NCBI RefSeq assembly: GCF_004340525.1
Contig: NZ_SLWX01000001.1
Span: 372,001-436,000, forward strand
Direction: 5' to 3'
DNA length: 64,000 nucleotides
Origin: Chromatocurvus halotolerans
Lineage (GTDB): Bacteria; Pseudomonadota; Gammaproteobacteria; Pseudomonadales; Halieaceae
Part shown: positions 18,143 to 27,760 of the stretch, in pieces
Layout: the number at the start of each line of letters is the position of its first letter
Numbering within the stretch: position 1 is the first letter of the stretch
Made by a program: the position numbers and the translations under genes
Notes under the pieces: model-generated
The model's input: the letters and a program-made list of their open reading frames with translations, nothing else
Database searches by the model: none
Told to the model about the DNA's origin: nothing

Positions 18143-19750
18143 TTGATCACCACCGCCAATATCACCATGCAGTTCGGCGCCACGCCGCTGTTCGAGAATA
18201 TCTCTGCCAAGTTCGGCAACGGCAACCGTTACGGCCTGATCGGGGCCAATGGCTGCGGCAAGTCCACGTTCATGAAAATACTGAGCGGTGTACTCACACC
18301 CACTGCGGGTAACGTCTCCATAGAACCGGGGCGCACCGTGGGGATATTGAGTCAGGACCAGTTTGCCTTTGAGGACTACAGCGTCGTGGACGCGGTCATC
18401 ATGGGCGACAGTGAATTGTGGAAAGTCCGGCAGGAGCGTGACCGCATCTATTCGCTGCCGGAAATGAGCGAAGAGGATGGCATGCGCGTGGCCGAGCTTG
18501 AGGTGCAGTTTGCCGAGATGGACGGCTACAGCGCTGAGAGCCGCGCCGGCGAGATTCTTCTGGAAGCCGGCATCGACGAGGCACTGCACTTCGGTCCGAT
18601 GAAGCAGGTTGCCCCCGGCTGGAAGCTGCGCGTGCTGCTGGCACAGGCGCTGTTTGCAGACCCGGACATCCTGCTGCTGGACGAGCCAACCAACAACCTC
18701 GATATCCACACCATCCACTGGCTGGCAGACATGCTGAACCAGCGCAAAAGCACCATGATCATCATTTCCCACGACCGCCACTTCCTGAACGCTGTGTGCA
18801 CACACATGGCGGATATCGATTACGGCGAACTGCGTATCTTCCCGGGCAATTACGAGGCCTTTGTTGCCGCATCGACCCTGATTCAGGAGCAGCTGCACGC
18901 CGGAAACGCAAAAAAGAGCGCCGAGCTGGAAGACCTGCAAAGTTTCGTCAACCGTTTCTCGGCCAATGCGTCGAAAGCGAAACAGGCCAGCTCCAGGGCC
19001 AAGAAGATGGAAAAAATCAAGCTGGACGAGATCAAGCCCTCGAGCCGGGTCTCTCCGTACATTACTTTCCATCAGAGCAAAAAACTGCACCGCCAGGCGC
19101 TGATTCTGAAAAATCTGTCCCACGGCTTTGACGGCATCCCGCTGTTTGAGGGCGGCGACCTGATTCTGGACGCCGGTGCACGTCTGGCTGTCATTGGCGA
19201 AAACGGTGCCGGCAAGACCACCCTCCTGCGCTGCCTGATAGATGAGATCAAAGCCAACAGCGGCGAGATCAAGTGGTCAGAAAACGCCGTGATCGGTTAC
19301 TGTCCGCAGGACAGCACTGCCGACTTTGACAGTGATCTGACCATCTTTGAATGGATGACCCAGTGGCGCATGCCCAGGCACGACGACCTGGCAGTTCGCG
19401 GCATGCTGGGCCGCCTGCTGTTCACCGCGGACGATGCCCACAAGAAGGTCAGCATATGCTCTGGCGGCGAGAAGAACCGGCTGATGTTCGGCAAGCTGAT
19501 GATGATGGACAGCAACGTACTGATCATGGATGAGCCGACCAACCACATGGATATGGAAGCTATCGAAGCGCTGAACAAGGCGTTGGCCAACTACGAAGGC
19601 ACGCTGATTTTCGTGAGTCACGACCGCCAGTTTGTGTCCTCCCTGGCTACCCGTGTCATTGAGATCAGGGATCAGACCCTGGTGGATTTCCAGGGCACCT
19701 ACGACGAATACCTGGCGGGCAGAGCCACATCGGATTCAAGAGCCGCCTGA
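18143..19750 (+). CDS. ybiT: ABC-F family ATPase, YbiT-like
   Basis: 535 residues with two ATPase domains and no membrane segment. The start is a TTG at 18143, 8 bases after AGGA, because from there the N-terminus ([12 protein letters not shown]) aligns without gap to E. coli YbiT; another TTG lies 27 bases upstream. Domain 1 has GANGCGKST, the [13 protein letters not shown] signature region and [11 protein letters not shown]. The ABC-F linker ([21 protein letters not shown]) follows. Domain 2 has [17 protein letters not shown] and [14 protein letters not shown] proteins act on ribosomes by occupying the E site and affect translation. YbiT's role is less defined than that of EttA. Similarity to YbiT is close over the full length. 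Confidence 0.93.
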   Translation: MITTANITMQFGATPLFENISAKFGNGNRYGLIGANGCGKSTFMKILSGVLTPTAGNVSIEPGRTVGILSQDQFAFEDYSVVDAVIMGDSELWKVRQERDRIYSLPEMSEEDGMRVAELEVQFAEMDGYSAESRAGEILLEAGIDEALHFGPMKQVAPGWKLRVLLAQALFADPDILLLDEPTNNLDIHTIHWLADMLNQRKSTMIIISHDRHFLNAVCTHMADIDYGELRIFPGNYEAFVAASTLIQEQLHAGNAKKSAELEDLQSFVNRFSANASKAKQASSRAKKMEKIKLDEIKPSSRVSPYITFHQSKKLHRQALILKNLSHGFDGIPLFEGGDLILDAGARLAVIGENGAGKTTLLRCLIDEIKANSGEIKWSENAVIGYCPQDSTADFDSDLTIFEWMTQWRMPRHDDLAVRGMLGRLLFTADDAHKKVSICSGGEKNRLMFGKLMMMDSNVLIMDEPTNHMDMEAIEALNKALANYEGTLIFVSHDRQFVSSLATRVIEIRDQTLVDFQGTYDEYLAGRATSDSRAA

Positions 19751-19899
19751 CGGCCGATCAGTCCCCGAGGTCTCCCCGACTGTCATGATCGTCCATGATG
19801 GTGCCGATCGGGTCGACCGGAGGGTCAAATCTGCGGGACTGACGTCCTCGCAGAGCCACGGGCCAGAATGCCTTGGTGATGCGCCCTGTACCTGAGTCA

Positions 19900-19920
19900 T
19901 CGAAAATCTTTATACTGATT
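19900..19920 (+). promoter_or_regulatory. Possible -10 box for the amidohydrolase gene
   Basis: TATACT at 19911-19916 sits in an AT-rich stretch 32 bp before the start codon. No good -35 hexamer is seen at the usual distance. Confidence 0.3.
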
Positions 19921-19948
19921 TTCCACGCTACCAAAGGTACCGACTGCT

Positions 19949-21316
19949 ATGAGAACTTATTGCCTGCGCACTATCGCCACGACCCTGCTCCTGCTGTCTG
20001 CTATCGTCTTTCTGCCCGCAACCGTTAACGCCCAGGCAGCAGGCAAAGCGTCCGATGACATTCAAATGGTGCTCGTTCAGGCGGGTCACCTGGTCGATCC
20101 GGCAAGCGGCACTGCAACCCCCGACCAGGAAATCCTCATCGAGCGCAACAATCGCACGGGACGGGGCATCATTCAGGCGATTGGCGAGAACCTGGAAGTC
20201 CCAGCCGATACCGAGATCATTGATCTCTCCGGCCACTACGTGACCGGCGGCCTCGTCGACGCTCACGACCATCTGGGCCTGACCTACAAGGAGGATCCGG
20301 AGAGCAACAAGTACTATTTCACCACGCTCATGGACTCCACGCCCATCCGGGCCATCCAGTCGTTCTCCACCGGCTTCCAGAAGCTGGCGTCCGGCTTCAC
20401 CATTGTGAGGGATCTGGGCAACAACGGCCTCTACGCGGATACCGCGCTGCGACGCGCCATTGAGCAGGGATGGGTCCCGGGCCCGACGATGATCAACTCC
20501 GGCATCATCATCGGCGCCTTCGGCGGGCAGTTCTCCGAAATTCCCGAGCGCGAGGAAACGGTATACCCGGAGTATCTGAATGCGGACACCGATGACGAAA
20601 TCGTCAAGGCCATTCGCCGCAACATCCATTACGGCGCCAGGGTCATCAAGGTGTGTGTTGACTGCCAGGCCTATCCGTACACCGTCGACCAACTCAAGCT
20701 TTTCGTGTCCGAGGCTGCGAATGCAGGGCGCAAGGTGAGCGGCCATGTGCAGACGCCCGAGGGCGCGCGCCGCGCTGCGGAGGCCGGCCTCTGGTCACTG
20801 GACCATGACAGAGCGATGGACCCGGAGCTGCATGCCATCATGGCCAAAAAGGGAATCTGGCGCGCCGGCACGGAGACACCGAAAGCTGCGTGGTCCCGGG
20901 TCAGCGATGAGGAGTGGGAGCGACGTATCGCGATGTTGCGTGATGCCTACGACCAGGGCGTGAAACTCGTTTTCTCAACCGACGCCGACTACTTCATCCG
21001 CGGCATGGATCGCGGGGAACTGACGCTCGAGTTCGTCAAGACATGGAAAGCAGCCGGCATTCCGCACGCCGACATTCTCAAGATCATGACAACCCACGGC
21101 TACGAAATCAGCGAGCTGGAAAATGAGCGCGGCCCTATAAAAGAAGGCTTCATGGCCGATCTGATTGCCATGCCGGAAAATCCCCTCGAGAACATCGACG
21201 CCCTGCACGGTATCGACTTTGTCATGAAAGATGGCCTGGTGTTCAAACGCGACGGCGTTGTCGCGCCGATGGACTTTTTCCATAACGGGCCCGCTTACGG
21301 TTGGGACAAGAAGTAG
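19949..21316 (+). CDS. Exported amidohydrolase, imidazolonepropionase-like
   Basis: 455 residues. A signal peptide (LLLLSAIVFLPATVNAQA) directs export. Like the gene at 15827 it belongs to the amidohydrolase superfamily and keeps every metal ligand: HDH in LVDAHDHLGL, Lys in RVIKVCVD, His in VSGHVQT, His in LDHDRAMD and Asp in STDADYF. The two proteins are not close copies. Similar exported amidohydrolases are found in protein-degrading marine bacteria and may hydrolyse dipeptides or cyclic products. It stands alone between the ABC-F gene and the converging RNase J-like gene. Confidence 0.86.
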   Translation: MRTYCLRTIATTLLLLSAIVFLPATVNAQAAGKASDDIQMVLVQAGHLVDPASGTATPDQEILIERNNRTGRGIIQAIGENLEVPADTEIIDLSGHYVTGGLVDAHDHLGLTYKEDPESNKYYFTTLMDSTPIRAIQSFSTGFQKLASGFTIVRDLGNNGLYADTALRRAIEQGWVPGPTMINSGIIIGAFGGQFSEIPEREETVYPEYLNADTDDEIVKAIRRNIHYGARVIKVCVDCQAYPYTVDQLKLFVSEAANAGRKVSGHVQTPEGARRAAEAGLWSLDHDRAMDPELHAIMAKKGIWRAGTETPKAAWSRVSDEEWERRIAMLRDAYDQGVKLVFSTDADYFIRGMDRGELTLEFVKTWKAAGIPHADILKIMTTHGYEISELENERGPIKEGFMADLIAMPENPLENIDALHGIDFVMKDGLVFKRDGVVAPMDFFHNGPAYGWDKK

Positions 21317-21332
21317 CGCGCCGTCACAGGAA

Positions 21333-22667
21333 TCATCGGGCGCCGTGCCGCAGGCGTCCCACGGGCACCGCCCCGCGCCTGATACCGGGCACCGGAGCCA
21401 GCATGAACAGATCGCCGTTGCGTCCGACGATCTGCCGGGGCACGCCCACCGCGCGCGCCAGCTGCGCGTTGGCTGCCATGTGATCAGGCTCACCATGCAC
21501 GGGAATCGCAATGCGCGGCTGTACCCACCGGTACATCTGCGCCAGCTCATCCCGGCAGGGATGACCCGAAGCGTGCAGGGCCTCTGGCCCATCACCGTCC
21601 TGCACAACGATGACGCCAAGCTCGTGCAGTCGTCGCACGAGAGCCGCGACGGCCTCCTCATTTCCGGAAATGACCCGCGAGCTGAAAATCACGGTATCGC
21701 CCTCTTCCAGCACCATGTCCGGATGCGAACCACCGGCGAGGCGATCCAGCGCCGCGCCCTTCTCGCCCTGGCTACCCGTAGCGATGGCCATGACCTCACT
21801 TCGCGGCAGGTAGCCAAGGTGTGCACTGTCGATCAGGCGCAGCTGCGCGTCCCACAGTCCGGCGGTCCTTGCCGCCCGGAAATAATTGCCCAGCGAACGA
21901 CCCAGTATCGCCGCGCGTCGCTCCGTTGCCGCAGCGACCTGAACCAGCGTATGCAGACGTGCTATGTTGCTGCCGAAGCACGCGACGACCACGCGGCCTG
22001 CGGATTCACAGACCACCCGCTGCAGACCCGCATACAGTGAACCCTCGGTCCTCGAATGTCCCTCAATCAGTGCGTTGGTTGAGTCGCAGACCATGGCGAG
22101 TATGCTTTCATCGGCCAGCGCGCGGTAGCGACACCTTGGATAGCGCGCACCAACCACGGGATCCCCGTCCAGCTTCCAGTCTCCGGTGTGGAACACATTG
22201 CCAGCCGCACAACCAATGACCAGAGCCTGCGATTCTGGCGTTGAGTGAGTCAGATTCACCCACTCGACCCGAAAGGGACCGAGCGCCGATGTGTCACCGG
22301 GCAAGACGATGTGCAGCGGTACGGCGTCCGTCAGACCAGCCTCCAGTAGCTTGCGACGTAAAATCTCCGCCGTGAAGCCTGTGGTATACACCGGGCACCG
22401 GAGCTGAGGCCAGAGTCTTGCAACAGCGCCGACGTGATCCTCATGCGCGTGGGTGATAACCAGCCCGCAGAGCAAGTCGCGGCGTGCCACGATAAACGCA
22501 GGGTCAGCCATCTGGATCTGCATTGCGCCTGCCGAAAGCCGCTCGAAGGTTATGCCACAGTCAATCATGAGCCAACGCCCGTCGTGGCCATACAGATTCA
22601 GGTTCATGCCAATCTCGCCACAACCGCCCAGGGGCAGAAACCAGAGATCATCGGGACCGGGAGTCAT
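21333..22667 (-). CDS. RNase J-like metallo-beta-lactamase/beta-CASP ribonuclease
   Basis: 444 residues from the ATG at 22667, where the family's N-terminal LPLGGCGEIGMN motif begins soon after; a longer frame upstream has no similarity. The HxHxDH zinc motif is at residues 73-78 (HAHEDH), followed by HTGDWKLD and the beta-CASP region (CDSTNAL, VACFGSNIARL, ATGSQGEKGAAL, VHGEPDHM). RNase J enzymes have endo- and 5'-exonuclease activity on RNA. Bacillus RNase J proteins are about 555 residues with a C-terminal dimerisation domain that is absent here; shorter forms occur in proteobacteria. It could process RNA or act as a DNA/RNA nuclease in repair. It is unlinked to other RNA genes. Confidence 0.88.
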   Translation of the reverse strand: MTPGPDDLWFLPLGGCGEIGMNLNLYGHDGRWLMIDCGITFERLSAGAMQIQMADPAFIVARRDLLCGLVITHAHEDHVGAVARLWPQLRCPVYTTGFTAEILRRKLLEAGLTDAVPLHIVLPGDTSALGPFRVEWVNLTHSTPESQALVIGCAAGNVFHTGDWKLDGDPVVGARYPRCRYRALADESILAMVCDSTNALIEGHSRTEGSLYAGLQRVVCESAGRVVVACFGSNIARLHTLVQVAAATERRAAILGRSLGNYFRAARTAGLWDAQLRLIDSAHLGYLPRSEVMAIATGSQGEKGAALDRLAGGSHPDMVLEEGDTVIFSSRVISGNEEAVAALVRRLHELGVIVVQDGDGPEALHASGHPCRDELAQMYRWVQPRIAIPVHGEPDHMAANAQLARAVGVPRQIVGRNGDLFMLAPVPGIRRGAVPVGRLRHGAR

Positions 22668-22902
22668 CAAAAAAAGCCTGCCAGATAAGGAAGGCAGCAG
22701 TATGCCGACCGCAGGCAGGGAAATCGAATTCGGTAACCCCGGACGCGCAACCGCATCAATGCACCACCGACTGTACCGGTGTACGATCGTTTCACCAGTG
22801 CATTCGCTTCCGCCAGGCAAGCTGCCTGCCTGACAATGCAGTAACGACAAACGGTTTCGCGGCCCACTAGCCACCTGAACCAATGAATGGATTCTTACCC
22901 GA

Positions 22903-23577
22903 ATGAATTATCTTCCCTGTGTTGAAATCGACCCCCCACATCGCGACGCAGACGCCAGCGTGATCTGGCTTCATGGCCTGGGCGCCAGCGGTCACGACTT
23001 TGAGCCAATCGTGCCCGAGCTGCGTCTGCCAGACAGCCTGGCCGTGCGCTTTGTCTTCCCCCATGCCCCACAGATTCCGGTCACGGTCAATGGTGGCATG
23101 GTCATGCCCGCCTGGTACGACATCACGGCGCTCGATCTTGAGCGCAAGCTTGATGAGGGCCAGTTGCTGAACTCCGCACAACGCACAGTCGATCTGGTCG
23201 AGCGGGAGATGGCTCGGGGTATTGATAGCACCCGCATCCTGGTTGCCGGCTTCTCCCAGGGCGGCGCTGTGGCCTGGCATGCAGCACTCACCTTTGCAAA
23301 GCCGCTGGCGGGGCTGATGGCGCTATCCACTTACTTCCCCACGGCACATATCACGGTGCCCAGTGACGCCAATCGCGATTTGCCTGTGCACATTTTCCAC
23401 GGCACTGGCGATCAGGTGGTCCCGGAGGTGCTGGGGCAGCGAGCTGCGCAGCAACTCCGCGAGTGGGGTTACCAGCCGGAGTACAGCAACTACGCGATGG
23501 GGCATGAGGTCTGTCTGCAGGAGGTGCGGGATATTGCGGCATTTTTAAGCCGTTGCCTTGACGACCGAGCAGACTGA
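22903..23577 (+). CDS. Carboxylesterase/phospholipase (alpha/beta hydrolase_2)
   Basis: 224 residues, the usual size of this family. The triad is clear: Ser118 in GFSQGG, Asp170 in FHGTGDQVV and His201 in AMGHEVC. The N-terminal IWLHGLGASGHDF block carries the oxyanion hole. There is no signal peptide, so it works in the cytoplasm on short acyl esters or possibly lysophospholipids; related enzymes include bacterial carboxylesterase and acyl-protein thioesterases. It is followed by a DUF1993 gene after 70 bp on the same strand. Confidence 0.9.
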   Translation: MNYLPCVEIDPPHRDADASVIWLHGLGASGHDFEPIVPELRLPDSLAVRFVFPHAPQIPVTVNGGMVMPAWYDITALDLERKLDEGQLLNSAQRTVDLVEREMARGIDSTRILVAGFSQGGAVAWHAALTFAKPLAGLMALSTYFPTAHITVPSDANRDLPVHIFHGTGDQVVPEVLGQRAAQQLREWGYQPEYSNYAMGHEVCLQEVRDIAAFLSRCLDDRAD

Positions 23578-23647
23578 TGACGGCACTGGTGTGCCACGAC
23601 AGGATGACCGACACTGCATGTCCACAACGTGACAAGGAGATTTCACC

Positions 23648-24166
23648 ATGGGCATTTCCCTCTACGATGTCAGCGTCGCCTCGTTTCAGCAAACCCTCGG
23701 CGCGGTCGCCGGTATACTGAAGAAAGGTGAGTCCCACTGCAGTGAGCACGGCATCGATCTCCAGGAGCTCGTGGAGTCGCGACTGCATGCCGACATGTTG
23801 CCGCTTCGCTTCCAGATCCAGTCTGTCGTCCACCATTCCCGGGGCGCCATCGAGGGCGCCAGGGCAGGTAAATTCATGCCGCCCTCCGGCCCGGACCATG
23901 ATTACGCCGGGCTGCAGCAGCTCGTGGCCGATGCCTGCAGCGAGCTTGATGCAGTTGGCCGCGAGGACGTGGATTCCCTTGAAGGCAGGGACGTCATCTT
24001 TCAGATCGGGGATTTCAGGCTGGACTTCCTCGCCGAGGATTTTCTGATGACCTTCTCGCTCCCCAATATGCACTTTCATGCGACAACTGCCTACGACATC
24101 CTTCGAATGCGCGGTGTGCCCCTGGGCAAGCGGGACTATCTGGGGCGCATGCGAATCAAGCGATGA
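23648..24166 (+). CDS. DUF1993 family protein
   Basis: 172 residues with a strong AAGGAG site before the ATG. The whole length matches the DUF1993 family, a DinB-like four-helix bundle: the N-terminal ISLYDVSVASFQQTL, the central LPLRFQIQSVVHHSRGAIEGA and the C-terminal LPNMHFHATTAYDILR are characteristic. The conserved histidines (HH in the second helix, HFH near the end) could bind a metal. No biochemical function is established for the family. It lies between the esterase and patatin genes on the same strand, with 50-70 bp gaps. Confidence 0.85.
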   Translation: MGISLYDVSVASFQQTLGAVAGILKKGESHCSEHGIDLQELVESRLHADMLPLRFQIQSVVHHSRGAIEGARAGKFMPPSGPDHDYAGLQQLVADACSELDAVGREDVDSLEGRDVIFQIGDFRLDFLAEDFLMTFSLPNMHFHATTAYDILRMRGVPLGKRDYLGRMRIKR

Positions 24167-24216
24167 AGCGTCAGCGTGTCTTGATAGAACTCAAGTCGGC
24201 TGCTCAGAGGTAGCAA

Positions 24217-25089
24217 ATGACTGACAGAAAAACACCCGTGTCGCTAGTCCTTGGCAGCGGCGGCGCTCGTGGGCTGGCTCACATAGGCGTTATCCGCGCG
24301 TTGAATGACAGCGGCAAATACACGATACAGGCGGTGAGCGGTTCGTCAATCGGCGCCCTGATCGGCGGGCTTTACGCCGCCGGCAAACTGGACATTTATG
24401 AAGCATGGGTCGCGGAACTGAGCGCAACCAATGTCTGGAGTTTGCTGGATTTTTCGTTCACCAGCACAGGCCTGTTCCAGGGCGACCGTCTCATAGACAA
24501 ACTGGGTGACCTGGTGGGAAATCAGCGCATAGAGGACCTGGATATCGCCTTTACCGCCATCGCCTCCGATATAGAGCACCGTCGTGAGATCTGGCTGGAT
24601 AACGGACCGCTGTTTGAGGCTATTCGGGCGTCCATTGCGATACCGGGGTTTTTTACGCCGGTCCTGCGGGATGGCTGCACACTGGTGGATGGCGGGCTGT
24701 TGAGTCCGCTGCCGATCGCGCCGATTAAAAGCATCGGTGCTTCGCATCTGGTGGTGGTTTCTCTGAATGGCGCGGAAAAGGAGCCGCCGCGCGCGGCTGA
24801 TGCAGCGCACGACGAGGACACTGAAGAAGGCGCCCCAGGCTGGTTGCAGAACGTCAAAGAACGCATCGGCCTGGCATCATCAGCAGAAGACAGTGATTCC
24901 GCCATTGAGATCATAAGCAAGTCACTGGAGGCCATGCAGGACCGCATTGCGCGTTATCAGATGGCCGCCTATTGGCCCGATACCCTGATCGAAATACCGG
25001 TAAACGCATGTGACGTGCTCGATTTTCATCGTGCCAATGAAATGATCGAGTTGGGATACCAACTGGGGAAACAGGTTATAGATACCTGA
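24217..25089 (+). CDS. Patatin-like phospholipase, RssA-like
   Basis: 290 residues. The patatin features are in place: the oxyanion glycine loop GSGGARGLAHIG (residues 13-24), the nucleophile Ser44 in GSSIG, and Asp158 in LVDGGLLSP, which form the catalytic dyad. There is no signal peptide or membrane segment, so it is cytoplasmic, like E. coli RssA. The C-terminal third (about residues 190-290) is acidic then helical and less conserved. The substrate is likely a membrane phospholipid or other acyl ester. A relic of an RNase J-like sequence lies just downstream. Confidence 0.9.
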   Translation: MTDRKTPVSLVLGSGGARGLAHIGVIRALNDSGKYTIQAVSGSSIGALIGGLYAAGKLDIYEAWVAELSATNVWSLLDFSFTSTGLFQGDRLIDKLGDLVGNQRIEDLDIAFTAIASDIEHRREIWLDNGPLFEAIRASIAIPGFFTPVLRDGCTLVDGGLLSPLPIAPIKSIGASHLVVVSLNGAEKEPPRAADAAHDEDTEEGAPGWLQNVKERIGLASSAEDSDSAIEIISKSLEAMQDRIARYQMAAYWPDTLIEIPVNACDVLDFHRANEMIELGYQLGKQVIDT

Positions 25090-25131
25090 AGCCAGGCCAG
25101 CAGGAAAGCCGCTGCCCGAAAAGCTCTTAGT

Positions 25132-25164
25132 CCAGTCCCCGGTGTGAAACACCTTGCCAGTGGC
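25132..25164 (-). pseudogene. Short relic resembling the RNase J-like gene
   Basis: These 33 bases match 22176-22208 of the RNase J-like gene at 28 positions, on the same strand, and translate to ATGKVFHTGDW, the family's zinc-binding HTGDW motif. Nothing else of the gene is recognisable around it. It may be a fragment of a decayed paralogue, though the match is short. Confidence 0.35.
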
Positions 25165-25210
25165 ACCTGCGGTAACGCATTACCGACCTGGTTCACGAAC
25201 AGGGGGCCGT

Positions 25211-26323
25211 CTACAGGGATCGCAGGAAACTCAGTAGCGCGTCCCGTTCCGTGGCCGGCAGGGCCCTGAAGGCATCCCGCGATACCCGTGCCTCTCCGCC
25301 GTGCCACAGAATGGCGGAATGCAGATCCGGCGCACGACCATCGTGGAGCAATCCTCGACGCGGATAGCGGTCGCGCATCAGGCCGATGCCCCACAGCGGC
25401 GGCGTGCGCCATTCGCGGCGTAACTCGCTATCTTCCGATTCCGCGAGCGCGACACCCATATCGTGCAGCAACAGGTCGGAATAGGGCCAGATCACCTGAT
25501 TTGATAGTGCCGCATCTCCACCCTCACCCGTAACCATCACGGGTACGTGGCAGGTCGCACACCCGGTCTGCGCGAACAGTCTTTCTCCGCGGATAACCTC
25601 AGGATCGCTGCGTTGTCGCCGGGCAGGGACCGCCAACCCGACGACATAGCGCTCCAGACCCGCCAGCTGCGCTGCGGACAATCGCGGCGCGGACAAGGAC
25701 GCATCAGCATTCGGGTATAGGTGCGTGGAGACATTGAGATCGTCAATCAGCGCCGTGGCAATCTGTTGATACAGGTCAGGCTGGGCGGATTTCCAGCCAA
25801 ACCGGCCGATGGCCCGGGTGCCGTCTGCCAGAACCGGCACGGTGGAAAGTTGCCCACTGATACCGTCGCCATCGGCGTCGCCCGGATCTGCCATGCGCTG
25901 CAGGGTTTCTGCGGGAACCGCGGCCAGCAGGCCCCAGCCGAAAACGGGTGGGGCCTGACGCCCCGTCGATGCCTGCCGTGCTTCCGCACCGGCACCGACG
26001 GCCTCGACGTGACAGTCCGCGCAGTCTGTCACTGCAGGCACAGCCGCTGTGTCCCGCCGCCCGGGAAAGTCGCGCCCCCAGTCGCGTTGAAACAGTGCCT
26101 GGCCTTCACGGCTGGATGCGTCTTGATCCAGCGGGGCATGCAGCAATGTCGCCGGTTCAACACCTGGCGGGATATCAACGGTAAGCGCAGTGCCACCGGC
26201 TGCAAATGGAGATACATGGCCCCCGCCGTCACAGCCGGCGATCTGAAGTGCCAGTAGAATGCCCGCAAAACCCTTGAGGAAGCCTCGAAGGAGATTCACG
26301 TTCTCCCGTTCGAGGGGTTTCAC
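25211..26323 (-). CDS. Di-heme c-type lipoprotein, DUF1111 (thiol oxidoreductase) family
   Basis: 370 residues from a GTG at 26323; a second GTG at 26299 with GGGAG just upstream would give a tidier lipoprotein signal. The lipobox ends at Cys31 (LQIAGC). Two haem-binding motifs are present: CADCH (101-105) and CATCH (255-259). The overall plan matches DUF1111 proteins, which are related to di-haem cytochrome c peroxidases and are often found beside imelysin-type and other iron-uptake genes. An electron-transfer or redox role in the periplasm is inferred. It follows the azurin-like lipoprotein gene by 23 bp, so that copper protein could be its electron partner. Confidence 0.87.
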   Translation of the reverse strand: MKPLERENVNLLRGFLKGFAGILLALQIAGCDGGGHVSPFAAGGTALTVDIPPGVEPATLLHAPLDQDASSREGQALFQRDWGRDFPGRRDTAAVPAVTDCADCHVEAVGAGAEARQASTGRQAPPVFGWGLLAAVPAETLQRMADPGDADGDGISGQLSTVPVLADGTRAIGRFGWKSAQPDLYQQIATALIDDLNVSTHLYPNADASLSAPRLSAAQLAGLERYVVGLAVPARRQRSDPEVIRGERLFAQTGCATCHVPVMVTGEGGDAALSNQVIWPYSDLLLHDMGVALAESEDSELRREWRTPPLWGIGLMRDRYPRRGLLHDGRAPDLHSAILWHGGEARVSRDAFRALPATERDALLSFLRSL

Positions 26324-26346
26324 TTGCTGGGCCTTCAGCTCAGACC

Positions 26347-27009
26347 TCAGGATCGGACGCTGAATGTACCGCGCATCGCAGCGCCATGGCCGGGATAGGT
26401 GCAGACGTAGGTGTAATCACCGTCAAGACCGTCTAACGAAAAGGTAATGCTGGCGGATTCGCCACCGCCAATGACTTCCGTCGCCGCGATAATGCGTTCA
26501 TCGTCTGCAAGATAGTCGCCCTCGAGGCCCTTCGAAGAGCCGGCTCTCGCGATCTCCAGCCCGGCGCCCTCAGGTACCAGCACCCAGTTATGCCCCATTG
26601 CGTTTGCCGGCAGTTTGCCGGTATGCACCAGGTTCAGGGTGAAGTCGGAGCAGTCCGCCGGTGCCGTGATCTGCGAGACGCTGTACTGCAGGTTGTCGCC
26701 CACTTCCACGTCGAAGGTGCAGTCGCTTGCCACATTGGCGTCACCTTCGTCGACGCGGTCGGCAGATTCGCTCGGCTGTGTGCCCTGATCGGCCGAGGAG
26801 GCGCTGCCGGTTCTGCCCTCAGACGCCTCCCCGGATTCGGCCTGAGATACTGTTCTGGTCGGCTGTGATTCATCTGCCGACCGTTCACTCGACCTTGATT
26901 CGGATCCGGGTTCGTTACCGCCGCACGCCACCAGGGCGGAAAGCACGGAAACCGCAGCCATGCCGCGGATATACCCGGCGGGGGTTCGGGCTTGCAGGAT
27001 GTTGTTCAT
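26347..27009 (-). CDS. Azurin-like blue copper lipoprotein
   Basis: 220 residues from the ATG at 27009 with a strong GGGAGGACAAT site. A lipobox (LSALVAC, Cys29) anchors it to a membrane. A Ser/Glu/Gly-rich linker of about 60 residues leads to an azurin domain (about 94-220) with all copper ligands: His140 (GHNW), Cys203, His208 and Met212 (CTYPGHGAAM), plus the Cys97/Cys120 disulfide pair. It carries electrons and is cotranscribed with the di-haem DUF1111 gene 23 bp downstream. A Fur-box-like sequence lies 53 bp upstream of the start. Tethered azurins with long linkers are known, for example Laz in Neisseria. Confidence 0.9.
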   Translation of the reverse strand: MNNILQARTPAGYIRGMAAVSVLSALVACGGNEPGSESRSSERSADESQPTRTVSQAESGEASEGRTGSASSADQGTQPSESADRVDEGDANVASDCTFDVEVGDNLQYSVSQITAPADCSDFTLNLVHTGKLPANAMGHNWVLVPEGAGLEIARAGSSKGLEGDYLADDERIIAATEVIGGGESASITFSLDGLDGDYTYVCTYPGHGAAMRGTFSVRS

Positions 27010-27061
27010 ATTGTCCTCCCTCATTGTCGTTGAATCGTGACTATAATGAGAACGCATCGTA

Positions 27062-27082
27062 TTTGCAAATAGGAATCATTAC
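27062..27082. promoter_or_regulatory. Fur-box-like operator before the azurin gene
   Basis: TTTGCAAATAGGAATCATTAC resembles the Fur consensus built from GATAATGATAATCATTATC repeats, and closely matches the box at 27632 read on the other strand. It lies upstream of the azurin start. Confidence 0.5.
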
Positions 27083-27158
27083 CGGAAAAGCGCGTGCCGA
27101 GTCACGCGACTGGATCTTGATCTCTCAAAGTCGCGCTCTACCGGGCACAGCAGCCTGC

Positions 27159-27578
27159 TCAGTGCAGGACACGACCCTCCCAAGGGCCGCATCGGTCATG
27201 CATCGCAGACCATTCCGCGAGAGTGACCTTGCACTGGCGCAGGGCAATCGCCCGCAACTGCGGCGGCTGCTGGCTGTCCTGGGTGATTTCGCGCACGAGA
27301 CCGTGCGCGCGTCGATAGGTAAGGTCCGCTGCACCGAGGTCACCGAGCCGCGCCAGCGCGGCCGCCCAGTTCTGCAGGGTAATCACCTTGGCCAGCAGGA
27401 AAGCCGCCGTCAGCCGCTGGCCCGCCAGCTCTTTGTCGAGTACCCGGGCGGCGCGGGCGTAAAGCTCGGCGGAGCGCTGCAAACGGCCATTCCGGAACTC
27501 GGCATTCGCCGACTCCACCAGTTGTCGCCAGCGGGGCGAGGCTTCTGTTGTCTGATGAGGCTGGTGCGCGTTTGTCAC
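27159..27578 (-). CDS. Small helical (TPR-like) protein, possibly iron-regulated
   Basis: 139 residues from the GTG at 27578, which follows AGGGAGA by about 8 bases; an upstream extension to 27629 would run into the Fur-box-like sequence and lacks a ribosome site. The product has no signal peptide. It is entirely helical by composition, with tetratricopeptide-like spacing (RNGRLQRSAELYARAARVL, LARLGDLGAADLTYRRAHGL). I recognise no named family. A Fur-box-like element sits 54 bp upstream, and the azurin gene follows. It may be an adaptor for an iron-related process, which is inference from position. Confidence 0.65.
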   Translation of the reverse strand: MTNAHQPHQTTEASPRWRQLVESANAEFRNGRLQRSAELYARAARVLDKELAGQRLTAAFLLAKVITLQNWAAALARLGDLGAADLTYRRAHGLVREITQDSQQPPQLRAIALRQCKVTLAEWSAMHDRCGPWEGRVLH

Positions 27579-27631
27579 GGTGTGTCTCCCTTTGTCATTG
27601 CCGGTTTCCACAGCATAGCCAAAGCGCACCC

Positions 27632-27652
27632 AAATGCAAATGATTCTTATTT
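27632..27652. promoter_or_regulatory. Fur-box-like operator
   Basis: AAATGCAAATGATTCTTATTT matches the gammaproteobacterial Fur-box form with ATGATTCTTAT at its core. It lies between the divergent TPR-like gene and the SbtA-like gene, and could control either. Confidence 0.55.
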
Positions 27653-27760
27653 AATTAATGCCGATATCGGGGCACCCGCCGGGGCGCATGCTGCGATCAT
27701 GCTATGCTTCCCGATCGGAATTTTTTTATCTTGAGCCCGAACATAACCCCGGAGGTAATC

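Noticed and set aside
17864-19123. Minus-strand open frame of 419 codons
   Set aside because: It is antisense to the YbiT-like ABC-F gene and shows no motif.
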